IMG/VR virus record: IMGVR_UViG_3300031658_000143
Span: 1 to 22,868 of that record
Strand: one strand, 5' to 3'
Source: a virus
DNA: 22,868 nt
In this document: positions 7,279-16,500 of the stretch, piece by piece
Numbering within the stretch: the first letter of the stretch is position 1
Layout: every line of letters starts with the position of its first letter
Made by a program: the position numbers and the translations under genes
The notes under the pieces: model-generated
Seen by the model: only the letters and a program-made list of their open reading frames with translations
Databases searched by the model: none
Told to the model about the DNA's origin: nothing

Positions 7279-7770
7279 ATGGCTGTAACAACACAAAATA
7301 GTGCCGAGTACACTAATAGAATAGCTACTCCTCTTGTAACTGCTGATGCTGTTAATGATAAGGGTAAGTTAAGAACTTTAACTTTTACTCACAATCAAGA
7401 CGGTGTTGGTGATGCAGGATCAATTGTCGTGCTGGGAAAACTTCCAGCAGGAAAAGTTAAAATCATAGGCGGTTTATCTAGATTTTATTGTAACTGGACT
7501 GCTGGTTCAAATACAATGGATATTGGATGGGAAGCATATACTGATGCAGACGGAGCAGCGGTTGCTGTTGATGTTGATGGTATGGTTGATAACTTGGACA
7601 TTGATACTGCTGGTTACTTTACAATGGAAGGCAATACTGCTGCAACTAAATTGCTTGGTGGTAATGCTACTTTCTCTAGTAAAGAAGGAGTTGTCATTAC
7701 TGCAAAGTCAATTGGGGCTTTAGCAGATGATGATGATCTAGCTGGTGTAATCACTTACATAGTAGATTAA
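7279..7770 (+). CDS. Capsid-associated (decoration-type) protein
   Basis: This 163-residue protein is beta-rich, with short strands separated by Gly/Asp/Asn turns and almost no long helices. Segments include LRTLTFTHNQ, GSIVVLGKLPAGKVKII and FYCNWTAGSNTMDIGWEAYTD. The acidic character, the size and the position directly after the major capsid gene in the same short transcription unit (TAGGAG ribosome site 8 bases before the ATG, terminator just behind) are typical of head decoration or cement proteins. I do not recognise a named family beyond the structural-protein neighbours of this phage type, so decoration is an inference from context and composition. Confidence 0.72.
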   Translation: MAVTTQNSAEYTNRIATPLVTADAVNDKGKLRTLTFTHNQDGVGDAGSIVVLGKLPAGKVKIIGGLSRFYCNWTAGSNTMDIGWEAYTDADGAAVAVDVDGMVDNLDIDTAGYFTMEGNTAATKLLGGNATFSSKEGVVITAKSIGALADDDDLAGVITYIVD

Positions 7771-7784
7771 TAACAACAATTATT

Positions 7785-7812
7785 AAGGGCGGGATTATAC
7801 TCGCCCTTTTTA
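7785..7812 (+). terminator. Intrinsic terminator after the capsid genes
   Basis: The arms AAGGGCGGG (7785-7793) and CTCGCCCTT (7800-7808) form a nine-pair stem with one G-U pair and a six-base loop, and a run of five T follows (7807-7811). In such AT-rich DNA this GC-rich hairpin with a T-tract stands out. It would end or attenuate the capsid transcript before the tail genes. Confidence 0.85.
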
Positions 7813-7827
7813 TAATATAAAAAAATT

Positions 7828-8409
7828 ATGGCTACAGAAGTATCAATTTGCTCAAATGCATTAAGAAGATTAGGTGATAATCCTATTACATCTTTGACAG
7901 ACGATACTGAAAGAGCAAGACTTTGTAATTCATTTTACGCAGATGCAAGAGATGCAGTATTAAGATTACATCCTTGGAATTTTGCAATCACAAGAACATC
8001 ATTAGCACAACTATCAGATACACCATCATATGGTTTTGCATATCAATATTCATTACCAACTAGCCCTTATTGTTTAAGAGTTTTAGCAATGGAATATGAA
8101 GACTATATTTTTAAAGTAGAAAATTATTCTACACAAGGTAGAGTATTATTAACAGATCAAAGTTCTGCAAAGATTTTATATGTAGCAAAAATTACAGATA
8201 CAACACAATTTGATGCATTATTTGTTGATGTACTAACTGCAAAATTAGCATTAGACTTATGTTATCCAATAACTAATAGTGTATCTTTACAAGATAAAAT
8301 GCAAAAACTTTACCAACTAAAACTTTCTGATGCAAGAAGTATAGATGGACAAGAAGGCTTTATTGATGACCTTGTTTCTGATACTTTTACTGACTTTAGG
8401 AAGGCTTAA
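7828..8409 (+). CDS. Tail tubular protein A (T7 gp11-like adaptor)
   Basis: This is the ring that joins the portal to the tail nozzle in short-tailed phages. The 193-residue length matches the gp11 family (about 190-200). The N-terminal pattern is the family hallmark: VSICSNALRRLGDNPITSL.D..E.ARLC...Y..ARD..LR.HPWNFA..R. It is followed by YQYSLP....CLRVL and a central beta section, then the helical end (LTAKLALDLCYPIT...KMQKLYQLKLSDARSIDGQEG). The first gene after the capsid terminator, it has no clear Shine-Dalgarno sequence. Its stop shares one base with the start of the nozzle gene (TAATG). Confidence 0.93.
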   Translation: MATEVSICSNALRRLGDNPITSLTDDTERARLCNSFYADARDAVLRLHPWNFAITRTSLAQLSDTPSYGFAYQYSLPTSPYCLRVLAMEYEDYIFKVENYSTQGRVLLTDQSSAKILYVAKITDTTQFDALFVDVLTAKLALDLCYPITNSVSLQDKMQKLYQLKLSDARSIDGQEGFIDDLVSDTFTDFRKA

Positions 8410-10874
8410 TGGCTAGAGTACATCCTTTCCAAACCAACTTTACTGCTGGAGAATTAACACCTAAACTTGCTGGTCAAGTTGATTTTAAAAAATATAGCAA
8501 TGGTGTAGAAACACTTGAAAACATGACAGTATTTCCACAAGGTGGAGTGTCAAGAAGAAACGGAAGTAGATTTGTTTGTGAGGTAAAAGATTCAACTGCA
8601 ATTACTAGATTAATTTCTTTTGAGTTTAATATTACACAAGCATATGTTTTAGAATTTGGAAACAATTATATAAGATTTTTAAAAGATAACGGACAAATAA
8701 CAGAAACAGCAAAGACTATAACAGCTATTACTAAAGCTAATCCTGCTGTAGTTACATCAAATGGACATGGTTTTTCTAATGGAGATCATGTTTGGATTGC
8801 AAGTGTAGTAGGAATGACTAGACTTAATGGAAGAAGATTTGTAGTTGCAAGTACGGCAACTAATACATTTGCATTAACAGGTGAAAATAGCACAAGTTAT
8901 GATGCTTATAGTTCTGGTGGAACTGCATCTAAAACATATGAAATAGCAACAACATATACATCAGCAGAATTAAGTGAATTACAATTTACACAATCAGCAG
9001 ATGTTATGTATATTGTACATCCAAATCATCCCCCTGCAAAATTATCAAGAACAGGTCATACTACTTGGTCTTTAGATGATGTTGCTTTTACTAATGGCCC
9101 ATATTTAGATGTAAATACAACAGCAACAACTTTAACACCTTCTAGTGCATCTACTGGATCAAGAAATATAACTGCATCAGCTGTAACAGGTATTAATGGT
9201 GGAGTTGGTTGGTTAGCAACAGATGTAGGTAGAGAAATATCTATGAATAGTGGTAAAGCAACTATTACAGCTAGAACAAGTGCAACAATAGCAGTAGCAA
9301 CAGTTACAACAGCTTTTACAAATGCTAATGCAATTACAGATTGGTCTTTAGGAGCATGGTCTGCAACAACAGGTTATCCTAGAACAGTATCATTTTTTGA
9401 ACAAAGATTAGTATTTGGTGGGTCATCAAGTTATCCACAAACTATATGGGCAAGTGAATCTGGTTTATATGAAGAATTTGATGTAGGAGATGGAAGTGCA
9501 GCAGATGCATTTATTTATACAATAGCAGCCAACAAAGTAAATGTTATTAGGTGGTTAGCACCTGCTAGAGATTTAATCGTAGGTACTGTTGGTGGTGAAT
9601 TTAAAGTTGGAAGACCTGCTGGTGAGCCTCTAAAGCCCGACAATGTTAATATTGCACAACAAACTACATATGGCGGATATACAACACAACCAATTCAAGT
9701 AGGTAGTGAAGTTTTATTTGTACAAAGACAACAAAGAAAAGTTAGATCATTTGCATATCGTTTTGAAGATGATGCATATCAAGCACCAGATATGACATTA
9801 CTTGCAGAACATATAACAGATACAGGAATTGTTGATGTTGATTACGCACAAGAGCCAGATTCTATTTATTGGGCTGCAAGAACTGATGGAACATTATTAG
9901 GAATGACATACCATAGAGAAGAAGATGTAATTGCATGGCATAGACATATTTTTGGTGGTTCTAATAAATTTATATTTAATGGTGCAACTGGAGTTCTTGA
10001 TTATCTTAATGATGCTAATTTTAATGGATATATTACTATATCATCACATGGATTATCTACAGGAGATGAAGTAACTTATAGTGCTGGTGGTGGAACTAAA
10101 ATACCAGAATTAACAGAAGGTGGAACATATTATGTTTATGCTAGAGATGCTAATACATTAGAACTAGCAGATACTTATGCACAAGCAGTAGATAGAACAA
10201 TTAAAAGAATATCAGATGGTGTTGGTGCAAGTCATTCTTTATCAACAAAAACTAAAGTAAAAAGTATAACTTCAATAAATGAATCACTTGAAAACCAAGT
10301 TTGGATAATATGCGAAAGAAGAATTAATGATACAAAAAAACAATATATAGAATATCTAGACCCAACATTAAATATGGATTGTACATTATCTGCATTAGTA
10401 AATAATGGATTGACAGTAGTAACAGGACTAAACCATCTTGAAGGGGAATCTGTACAAGTATTGGTAGGAGATGCAGTATTTCCAAATCAAACAGTTACAG
10501 GGGGCAGTATTAGTGTTACACTACCTACATCAGCAAGTTTTAAAAGTATTGAAATTGGCCTTGGTTATACATCTAAAATTAAAACTATGAGAATTGAATC
10601 GGGATCACAAGCAGGTACTGCACAAGCAAGGAAAAAAAGATATAATGAAGTTGTGGTAAGATTATATAAAAGTGTAGGTTTAACTGTTAATGGAGATCAA
10701 ATACCTTTTAGATCATCTTCTACACCAATGGGGCAAGATATAGCAGAATTTACTGGAGATAAAAGAGTAAGTAATCTAGGATGGAATAGAGATGGTCAAA
10801 TAGAAATTGAACAAACACAACCACTACCTATGACAGTTTTAGGTATAACAGGAACATTAGTAACAAGTGATTAA
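8409..10874 (+). CDS. Tail tubular protein B (T7 gp12-like nozzle) with two FCCH-like modules
   Basis: This hexameric nozzle closes the short tail and channels DNA. The 821-residue length is close to T7 gp12 (about 790). The N-terminus (F.TNFTAGELTPKLAGQVDF..Y..G...LENM.VFPQGGVSRR.G..FV) is diagnostic of this family in marine podoviruses. Two inserts resemble the FCCH beta module often annotated in phage tail proteins. One is at about 100-172 (ITAITKANPAVVTSNGHGFSNGD then GRRFVVASTATNTFALTG), the other at about 535-612 (ITISSHGLSTGDEVTY then GGTYYVYARDANTLELAD). Between them lies the core with RTVSFFEQRLVFGG and LIVGTVGGEFKVG, and the end is beta-rich. It overlaps the next gene only if that gene used GTG at 10867. 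Confidence 0.93.
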   Translation: MARVHPFQTNFTAGELTPKLAGQVDFKKYSNGVETLENMTVFPQGGVSRRNGSRFVCEVKDSTAITRLISFEFNITQAYVLEFGNNYIRFLKDNGQITETAKTITAITKANPAVVTSNGHGFSNGDHVWIASVVGMTRLNGRRFVVASTATNTFALTGENSTSYDAYSSGGTASKTYEIATTYTSAELSELQFTQSADVMYIVHPNHPPAKLSRTGHTTWSLDDVAFTNGPYLDVNTTATTLTPSSASTGSRNITASAVTGINGGVGWLATDVGREISMNSGKATITARTSATIAVATVTTAFTNANAITDWSLGAWSATTGYPRTVSFFEQRLVFGGSSSYPQTIWASESGLYEEFDVGDGSAADAFIYTIAANKVNVIRWLAPARDLIVGTVGGEFKVGRPAGEPLKPDNVNIAQQTTYGGYTTQPIQVGSEVLFVQRQQRKVRSFAYRFEDDAYQAPDMTLLAEHITDTGIVDVDYAQEPDSIYWAARTDGTLLGMTYHREEDVIAWHRHIFGGSNKFIFNGATGVLDYLNDANFNGYITISSHGLSTGDEVTYSAGGGTKIPELTEGGTYYVYARDANTLELADTYAQAVDRTIKRISDGVGASHSLSTKTKVKSITSINESLENQVWIICERRINDTKKQYIEYLDPTLNMDCTLSALVNNGLTVVTGLNHLEGESVQVLVGDAVFPNQTVTGGSISVTLPTSASFKSIEIGLGYTSKIKTMRIESGSQAGTAQARKKRYNEVVVRLYKSVGLTVNGDQIPFRSSSTPMGQDIAEFTGDKRVSNLGWNRDGQIEIEQTQPLPMTVLGITGTLVTSD

Positions 10875-10875
10875 T

Positions 10876-11445
10876 ATGAATAATAAAATAATAGAAGCTA
10901 AAAAATTATTAGAACAATATGCACCTAAAGGTGAATTTCTTGCATACATTAATAAAGATGAAGAACAAATATTAAAAAATTTAGGTGGTTCTGGAGAAAA
11001 AGTTAAAGAAACAGGAATACCATCTTTTAATCCAATGTACATAATTGCAGGAATGATGGTTGCAAGTACAGCAATGTCTTACATGGGAAGCCTTCAACAG
11101 TCTAAACAAATGAAAGCAGCTGCGGCATGGGATAAATACCATTTAAATATTAAAAAAACACAAGATACTATTATGGCTAATAAAAGAGCTGCAAAATTAT
11201 TAAGTGAAAAAAGAGCTGCTATTGGTGCAAGAGGTGTGCAATTTACAGGTTCAACTTTAATGGAACAAGAAAGTGTTATAGAAAATTTAGAAGAAACTTT
11301 ATTTTGGGTAAACAAAGGTGTAGAAATGGATGTAAGAACTATGGATATCAGATTGGCAGGAGCATTAGCAAAAGAATCTTGGGAAAGAAAAACTAATTTA
11401 CTAACTGGTATAACTAATAGTTATCAAGCAAGTAGAACAACATAA
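10876..11445 (+). CDS. Internal virion protein, gp14-like, with N-terminal LAYIN...GGSG motif
   Basis: This small ejection protein is likely to enter the host envelope with the DNA. I chose ATG 10876 (189 residues); an in-frame GTG at 10867 would overlap the previous gene and add three residues. Residues ~18-51 carry KGEFLAYIN..E..IL.NLGGSGE.V..TGIPSF, a motif seen widely in small phage virion proteins. A hydrophobic segment follows at ~53-71 (NPMYIIAGMMVASTAMSYMG). The rest is an Ala/Lys-rich helix set with RGVQFTGSTLMEQESVIENLEE, typical of the first internal core protein of podoviruses. Its position after the nozzle and before two larger helical proteins matches the T7 gp14 slot. Confidence 0.85.
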   Translation: MNNKIIEAKKLLEQYAPKGEFLAYINKDEEQILKNLGGSGEKVKETGIPSFNPMYIIAGMMVASTAMSYMGSLQQSKQMKAAAAWDKYHLNIKKTQDTIMANKRAAKLLSEKRAAIGARGVQFTGSTLMEQESVIENLEETLFWVNKGVEMDVRTMDIRLAGALAKESWERKTNLLTGITNSYQASRTT

Positions 11446-11447
11446 AT

Positions 11448-11639
11448 ATGTTTAAAATTAAAGTGTGGGATGGTGATACAATGATATTTGAAGGATATAG
11501 TAAAAGAGTACCAAAAACAGATGAAGAATTTAAAGCATGGACTTTAACTAAAGATGGAAACGCAACAGAACAAAGAGAGTTTAGTCCAGCACAATATAGA
11601 ATAACTTACGAGGAAGTAAATGGCAATAAAAATACCTAG
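11448..11639 (+). CDS. Short protein of unknown function within the ejection-protein cluster
   Basis: This 63-residue protein is hydrophilic with a mixed strand and helix pattern (FKIKVWDGDTMIFEGYSKRVP, then DEEFKAWTLTKDG, then FSPAQYRITYEEV). I recognise no family. It starts two bases after the stop of the internal protein and overlaps the next gene by 20 bases, and its last codons carry that gene's ribosome site (GAGGAAG). The tight fit between two virion genes and normal codon use argue that it is real. A small virion protein or chaperone for the internal proteins is possible, with no direct evidence. Confidence 0.7.
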   Translation: MFKIKVWDGDTMIFEGYSKRVPKTDEEFKAWTLTKDGNATEQREFSPAQYRITYEEVNGNKNT

Positions 11640-13488
11640 AAGTGAAAAAACAATACCTTCTGTTGGTAATAGAGGTAGTAGTATTTTACAAGCAGCACAA
11701 AGCAATAAAATTAATTATAGTGGGTTTACTAATGAATTAAATAATATTGCACAAACTATTAAATCTCATAACGAAAAAATAGAAGATGCTAGAAGAAAAA
11801 ACAAAACTACAAAACATAATTCTATTATGGCTAATGATGTTATAGATTTTACAGAAGAAATTTCTATTGGTAAATTTAATGATGCAACACAAACTTATGA
11901 TGCATATACAAAAAATGAAATAGATAAAAAGCAAAAAAAATTTGATACAAAAATGCTTGGTAAATATAAAGATAATATATTTAAAAATGACCCTGCATGG
12001 GAAGAATTTGAATCTTACTTTTATGGTAATTTAACTGATGCAAATTCTAGTGCATTCCAAGTAACAAAGCAAAAAATATTAGCTGATACCGCTATAGCTT
12101 ACCAATCATTTAAAACAACACAAGATACAACTATAAGCAAAGTTCCTGCAAATGAAGCTATGTGGGGAAAAATGGAATTTTATATTGAACAAGAAAAACA
12201 AATGTTTTCTACTGCAAAAAATGCAGGTGTTGCAAATATAGATTTAAACGCAAATATAAATTCTATTACTCAAAGATTTTTAGTTAAAGCTATTGAAGGT
12301 ACACATAAAATAGTTTTAGAAAATGGTGAAAATGGACATGATTGGACTGCTATTAGAAAAGAAATAAATAATAAAGAAACAGACTATTATGGAAGAACAT
12401 TAACAACTGACGAAAGAACAGGTTTATTAGGATATGTTAAAGAAAAAGCTACAGAACAAACTTTCTTTGAAAATAAATGGGTATCTAATAATAATAATAC
12501 TATATTTAACAAGAACATAAAAAGTATCACAGATGGTATTATGACAATAAGTGATATAAAAGGTTTGGATTTTAGACAATTAGATGGTGAGAAACTTAAA
12601 AATGGACTTATAGATATAGCGACTAAAGTACAATTAGGTGAATATGGAGATGAATCTAATATTGCTAATTTTTTAGAGATTAGAGAAAAAATACTTACTG
12701 GTGAAATTACATCATTAACAGAGTATATAACTTTAAAGTCTGATTTAGAGTATGATCCAAGTCAAAGTATTTTAGAAAGAGTAGGTACATCTATTGGTAA
12801 TACTGATTTTGAGAGATTAAATACTGCTTTACAAAATAAAGATAATAAAAGATGGGGTAAAGAATACCAACAACTTCAAAAATTAATATCAGCATTTCAG
12901 CCACAAATTGAAGGTATAATGAAAAAATACGATTTGAATGCACCTGTTCGTGTTTATGAATTAGAAAGTGAATTAGAAAATGAATTCTTTACACAGCTTA
13001 AAGAAGGTAAAACTTCTAATGAATTACTTGATCCAAAAAGTAAATATTTTATATTAAAGCCAGACTTATTGCAAAAATATGTTTTAAGTGTTTCTGAACA
13101 AGCAAAAGAAGTTGCACAACAAATGAGTTCAAACAAATCAACTGGTATATATGAAGGGCCAGTTTGGGAAGATTATAAAAAACAATATGATAATGATTTT
13201 ACAGCATTTAGAAATGGTGTTGAAATGCAAGATTATCTAAAATCTTCATCTGGAATATCATACATTAAAAACCAAAAAGCAGTTGATCTTAAAATAGAAA
13301 AAAATGTTGAAGTTATTAAAGGATTAAAAACTAAAGATACTAAAACAGAAGCATTTACAACATTAGGTATAAAACAAAAAGATGTTAAGCAAATGACTAT
13401 AGACCTTAAAAAACTTAATTCAGCAGACTTTACAAGTAAATACAAAGTAATGAAAGAGCAGTTTAAAAAAGCAAATAGTGGTAAATAA
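11620..13488 (+). CDS. Internal virion protein, gp15-like helical ejection protein
   Basis: This 622-residue protein is almost wholly helical and charged, with few Cys or Pro residues, as expected for the middle core protein of the ejectosome (T7 gp15 is about 750 residues). The N-terminus (IKIPRSEKTIPSVG, then ILQAAQSNKINYSGFTNELNNIAQTI) is typical of internal core proteins of marine podoviruses. A long Lys/Asn/Glu-rich body follows, with a DNNKRWGKEYQQLQKLISAFQP segment near residue 410 and a Lys-rich tail. The start has a good GAGGAAG ribosome site 4 bases upstream, inside the preceding gene. The assignment comes from the N-terminal pattern, composition, size and its place between the gp14-like and giant ejection proteins. 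Confidence 0.82.
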   Translation: MAIKIPRSEKTIPSVGNRGSSILQAAQSNKINYSGFTNELNNIAQTIKSHNEKIEDARRKNKTTKHNSIMANDVIDFTEEISIGKFNDATQTYDAYTKNEIDKKQKKFDTKMLGKYKDNIFKNDPAWEEFESYFYGNLTDANSSAFQVTKQKILADTAIAYQSFKTTQDTTISKVPANEAMWGKMEFYIEQEKQMFSTAKNAGVANIDLNANINSITQRFLVKAIEGTHKIVLENGENGHDWTAIRKEINNKETDYYGRTLTTDERTGLLGYVKEKATEQTFFENKWVSNNNNTIFNKNIKSITDGIMTISDIKGLDFRQLDGEKLKNGLIDIATKVQLGEYGDESNIANFLEIREKILTGEITSLTEYITLKSDLEYDPSQSILERVGTSIGNTDFERLNTALQNKDNKRWGKEYQQLQKLISAFQPQIEGIMKKYDLNAPVRVYELESELENEFFTQLKEGKTSNELLDPKSKYFILKPDLLQKYVLSVSEQAKEVAQQMSSNKSTGIYEGPVWEDYKKQYDNDFTAFRNGVEMQDYLKSSSGISYIKNQKAVDLKIEKNVEVIKGLKTKDTKTEAFTTLGIKQKDVKQMTIDLKKLNSADFTSKYKVMKEQFKKANSGK

Positions 13489-13504
13489 ATTTAAAGAATA
13501 AACA

Positions 13505-16500
13505 ATGGCAGATTTATTAAATGAAGATTTACTTATGGAAGCCTCTGGCTTTACAGAAGATACAGAGGGTTATGGTAAATATAAAGAAAAAGAATATAAT
13601 CTTTTAAAAGATGCTGGTGTATCAGATGAGGAACTGCAAGGTATAAAATTTGAAAGCAACGCATTAAAATCAACAAATCAAGGATGGTGGAAAAATGCCA
13701 TAGATGGAGTTGGAGATTGGGCAGTAGGTGATGATGCAGATTGGGACACTTATTGGGAAAGAGGTTTAGGTAAATCTAATATAAATCTTGCAACACAATT
13801 TCATTCAAGTGGAAAATATGGATATGATTGGCAAAAAGCCATGGAAGCAGAGCCAGAAGACACAGGTGCATTAGAAAGAGCATTTGAAACTGTAGTAGGT
13901 CTAGGTGCAGACTTGCCAACATTTATAGCAGGTGGTGCAGCAGGAAAGGTATTAACAGGTGGTAGTGCATTTGGTACAGGTTTTGGTGCAGGTTTTGTAA
14001 ATGACAGTATTAAAGGTATGTATGTAGAGGCTTTAAATAGAGGTGAAGTTAATAGCTTTAGTGAATGGTGGGATATATTTTTAAAACATGGAGTTGCAGA
14101 AGGTGTTAAGGGTGGATTAGTAGTAGGATCAATGTCAGTAGCACCATTAGCATTAGGTGCAATGAAAATACCAACAAACTATATAACTAAAAATATGTCT
14201 AGATGGGTTGCCCTTACAGGTGTTGGTGCAATGTTAGATGGAGAATTACCCTCAAAAGAAACAATGGTCAATAATGCTCTTATACTTGGTGCATTTGGTA
14301 TTGTAGAACCAAAAGCAGCGAAGATGGTAAATGATAGTAGTTTAAAAAATAAAACAGATACTAATACAATAGTAGATCAAACTATCAAAAATATTCAAAT
14401 GAAGGAAGATGCAGGTAGTAAAAATATTAAGACATATAGAAAAGATAGAAAAATAACAGAATTAGAAATTACAGTAATTAAAAAAGAATTAGTAGAATTA
14501 AACAAACTAGATACTCTATCAAAACCTAAAGTTGTTGAAAATAAAGCTAAAGAAATAGAAAGACTTGAAGCAGAAGTTAAACTTTTAAAAGATAAGATAT
14601 TAAAACCTGCTAAAAATTTAACTGAATCTGTAAAAGATATCAATTTAACAAAATTAAAAATAGCAGAAAAAGAATTAGCAGAAGCTAAAGATGGAAATTT
14701 AATAGAAAAAGGTCAAGTTGAAGCATTTACCGAAGGACAAAAAATTAAATTAGAAAAAGAAACAAAAGAGCTATCTGATAAAATACAAGAAGCACAAGTT
14801 GAATTTAATATTATTAAAGGAAAAAAGAAGAATGGTGAAATGTTTAATGAGGATAGATATATAGAACTAAAAAATTTAATTAAAAAGAATGCTAATAAAA
14901 TTATAGAGAATAATAAATTACTAAATAAAGATAAACGAATTTTAGAACTAGAAGAACAATTAGCTGATAGAGGTGAAACAGTTACAAGGATAGTAGAACA
15001 AGATAAAAGTATTAATAGATCGTCTGATAAAGATGTAAATGCTATAATGGATAAAGTAGCACTTGGTAAAATGAAAGTTAATAATAATTTTAAATCTTAC
15101 GCAGCTAATTTAGTTACATCTATGATTGATAGATTATACCCTATTTTAGAAGCTGTAAAAGAAGCTAAAGATAGAGGTGTTAAAGTAGGTAAATTAGATG
15201 TTTATAAACAAATGCGTTTATCTGTAGGAAATATTGGTAAAGGATTTCATTTTATTAAACACGCAACATTTGATTTTAGAACTTTAAAAGATAATGGAAA
15301 GGGATTAACTGTAATATTAAAAGATGTTATTAAAACACCAGATAAATACAGAGATTTTAATGCTTTCTCTATTGCTAAAAGAGCATTAGAAAAATTTGCA
15401 CAAGGTATAGAAACTGGCTTTTCTTCTTCTAAATCAGAAAGAGCAGGTTTAAAAAGAGTAATAGAAAAATTTGAAAAAGAATTCGGACAAACTCATAAAG
15501 AGTTACAAGAATATCAACAAAGAGTTTTAGTATATTTAAAAGATTCTGGATTATTATCAGCAGAATTATTTGAAAGAGTATTAGAATTAAATAAAGATTT
15601 TGTTCCATTACATAAAGTTATGGATGCAAGTATTAAAGCTGATTCATTAGGAAATATAGTTAAAAATCCAATAAGAAAAATTAAAGACAGTATTTTAGAA
15701 AAAGATAAACCAGTTATTGATCCAATAGAGAACATGATGTTGAATACAATTCATTTTATTAGTATGGCTGAAAAAAATGCTATAAATAAATCATTTATTA
15801 ATATGGCATTAGAAGCACAGAAAGCTAAAAACAAAAATCCAGAACTTGATTTGTTTGCTGACATAAAAGAAATAAAAGACCTTAAACCTGTAAAAGTAAG
15901 TAAAGAAGAATTAAAAGATATTATTATAGATAATAAAGGTACAACAGCAAATTTAGAACATGGTATGACTATCTTTAGACAGAATGGTTCATTTGTAGAT
16001 AAAACAAAAATAGCCGTATATGAAAATGGTAAACCAAAAATATATGAAGTAGGAAAAGATTTTGCAGATGCTTTAAAAGATGCAAACTGGTTTCAAACAC
16101 AAGCATGGGCAAGAATACTTGCTGCACCCACAAGAACATTAAGAGCAGGTGCCACACTTGACCCTGCATTTATTCTTAAAAACTTTGGTAGAGATACATT
16201 TTTTGCATCTGTATTTTCTAAAAATAGTTTTGTACCTTTCTGGACTTCTATGAAGGGAATCTTTATGCAATTTGGTGATAAAGGCCATAAATCTACAGAA
16301 GTATATAAACAGTTTATGAAATCTGGTGGTATGCAATCTACATTATTATCATTTGATAGAAGTTATTTTAAAGATGGACAAATGTTATCAGAATTAACAG
16401 GTAGAAAATTACACAATACAATTAATCCTAAAAGTTGGTTAGAAACATTAAGGGTATTTTCAGAAATGGTTGAAACAGGTTCAAGACTTGGGGATTTTAA

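Noticed and set aside
7811-7816. TATAAT just after the capsid terminator as a tail-gene promoter
   Set aside because: No suitable -35 element exists upstream (the position falls in the terminator stem), and the hexamer overlaps the T-run.
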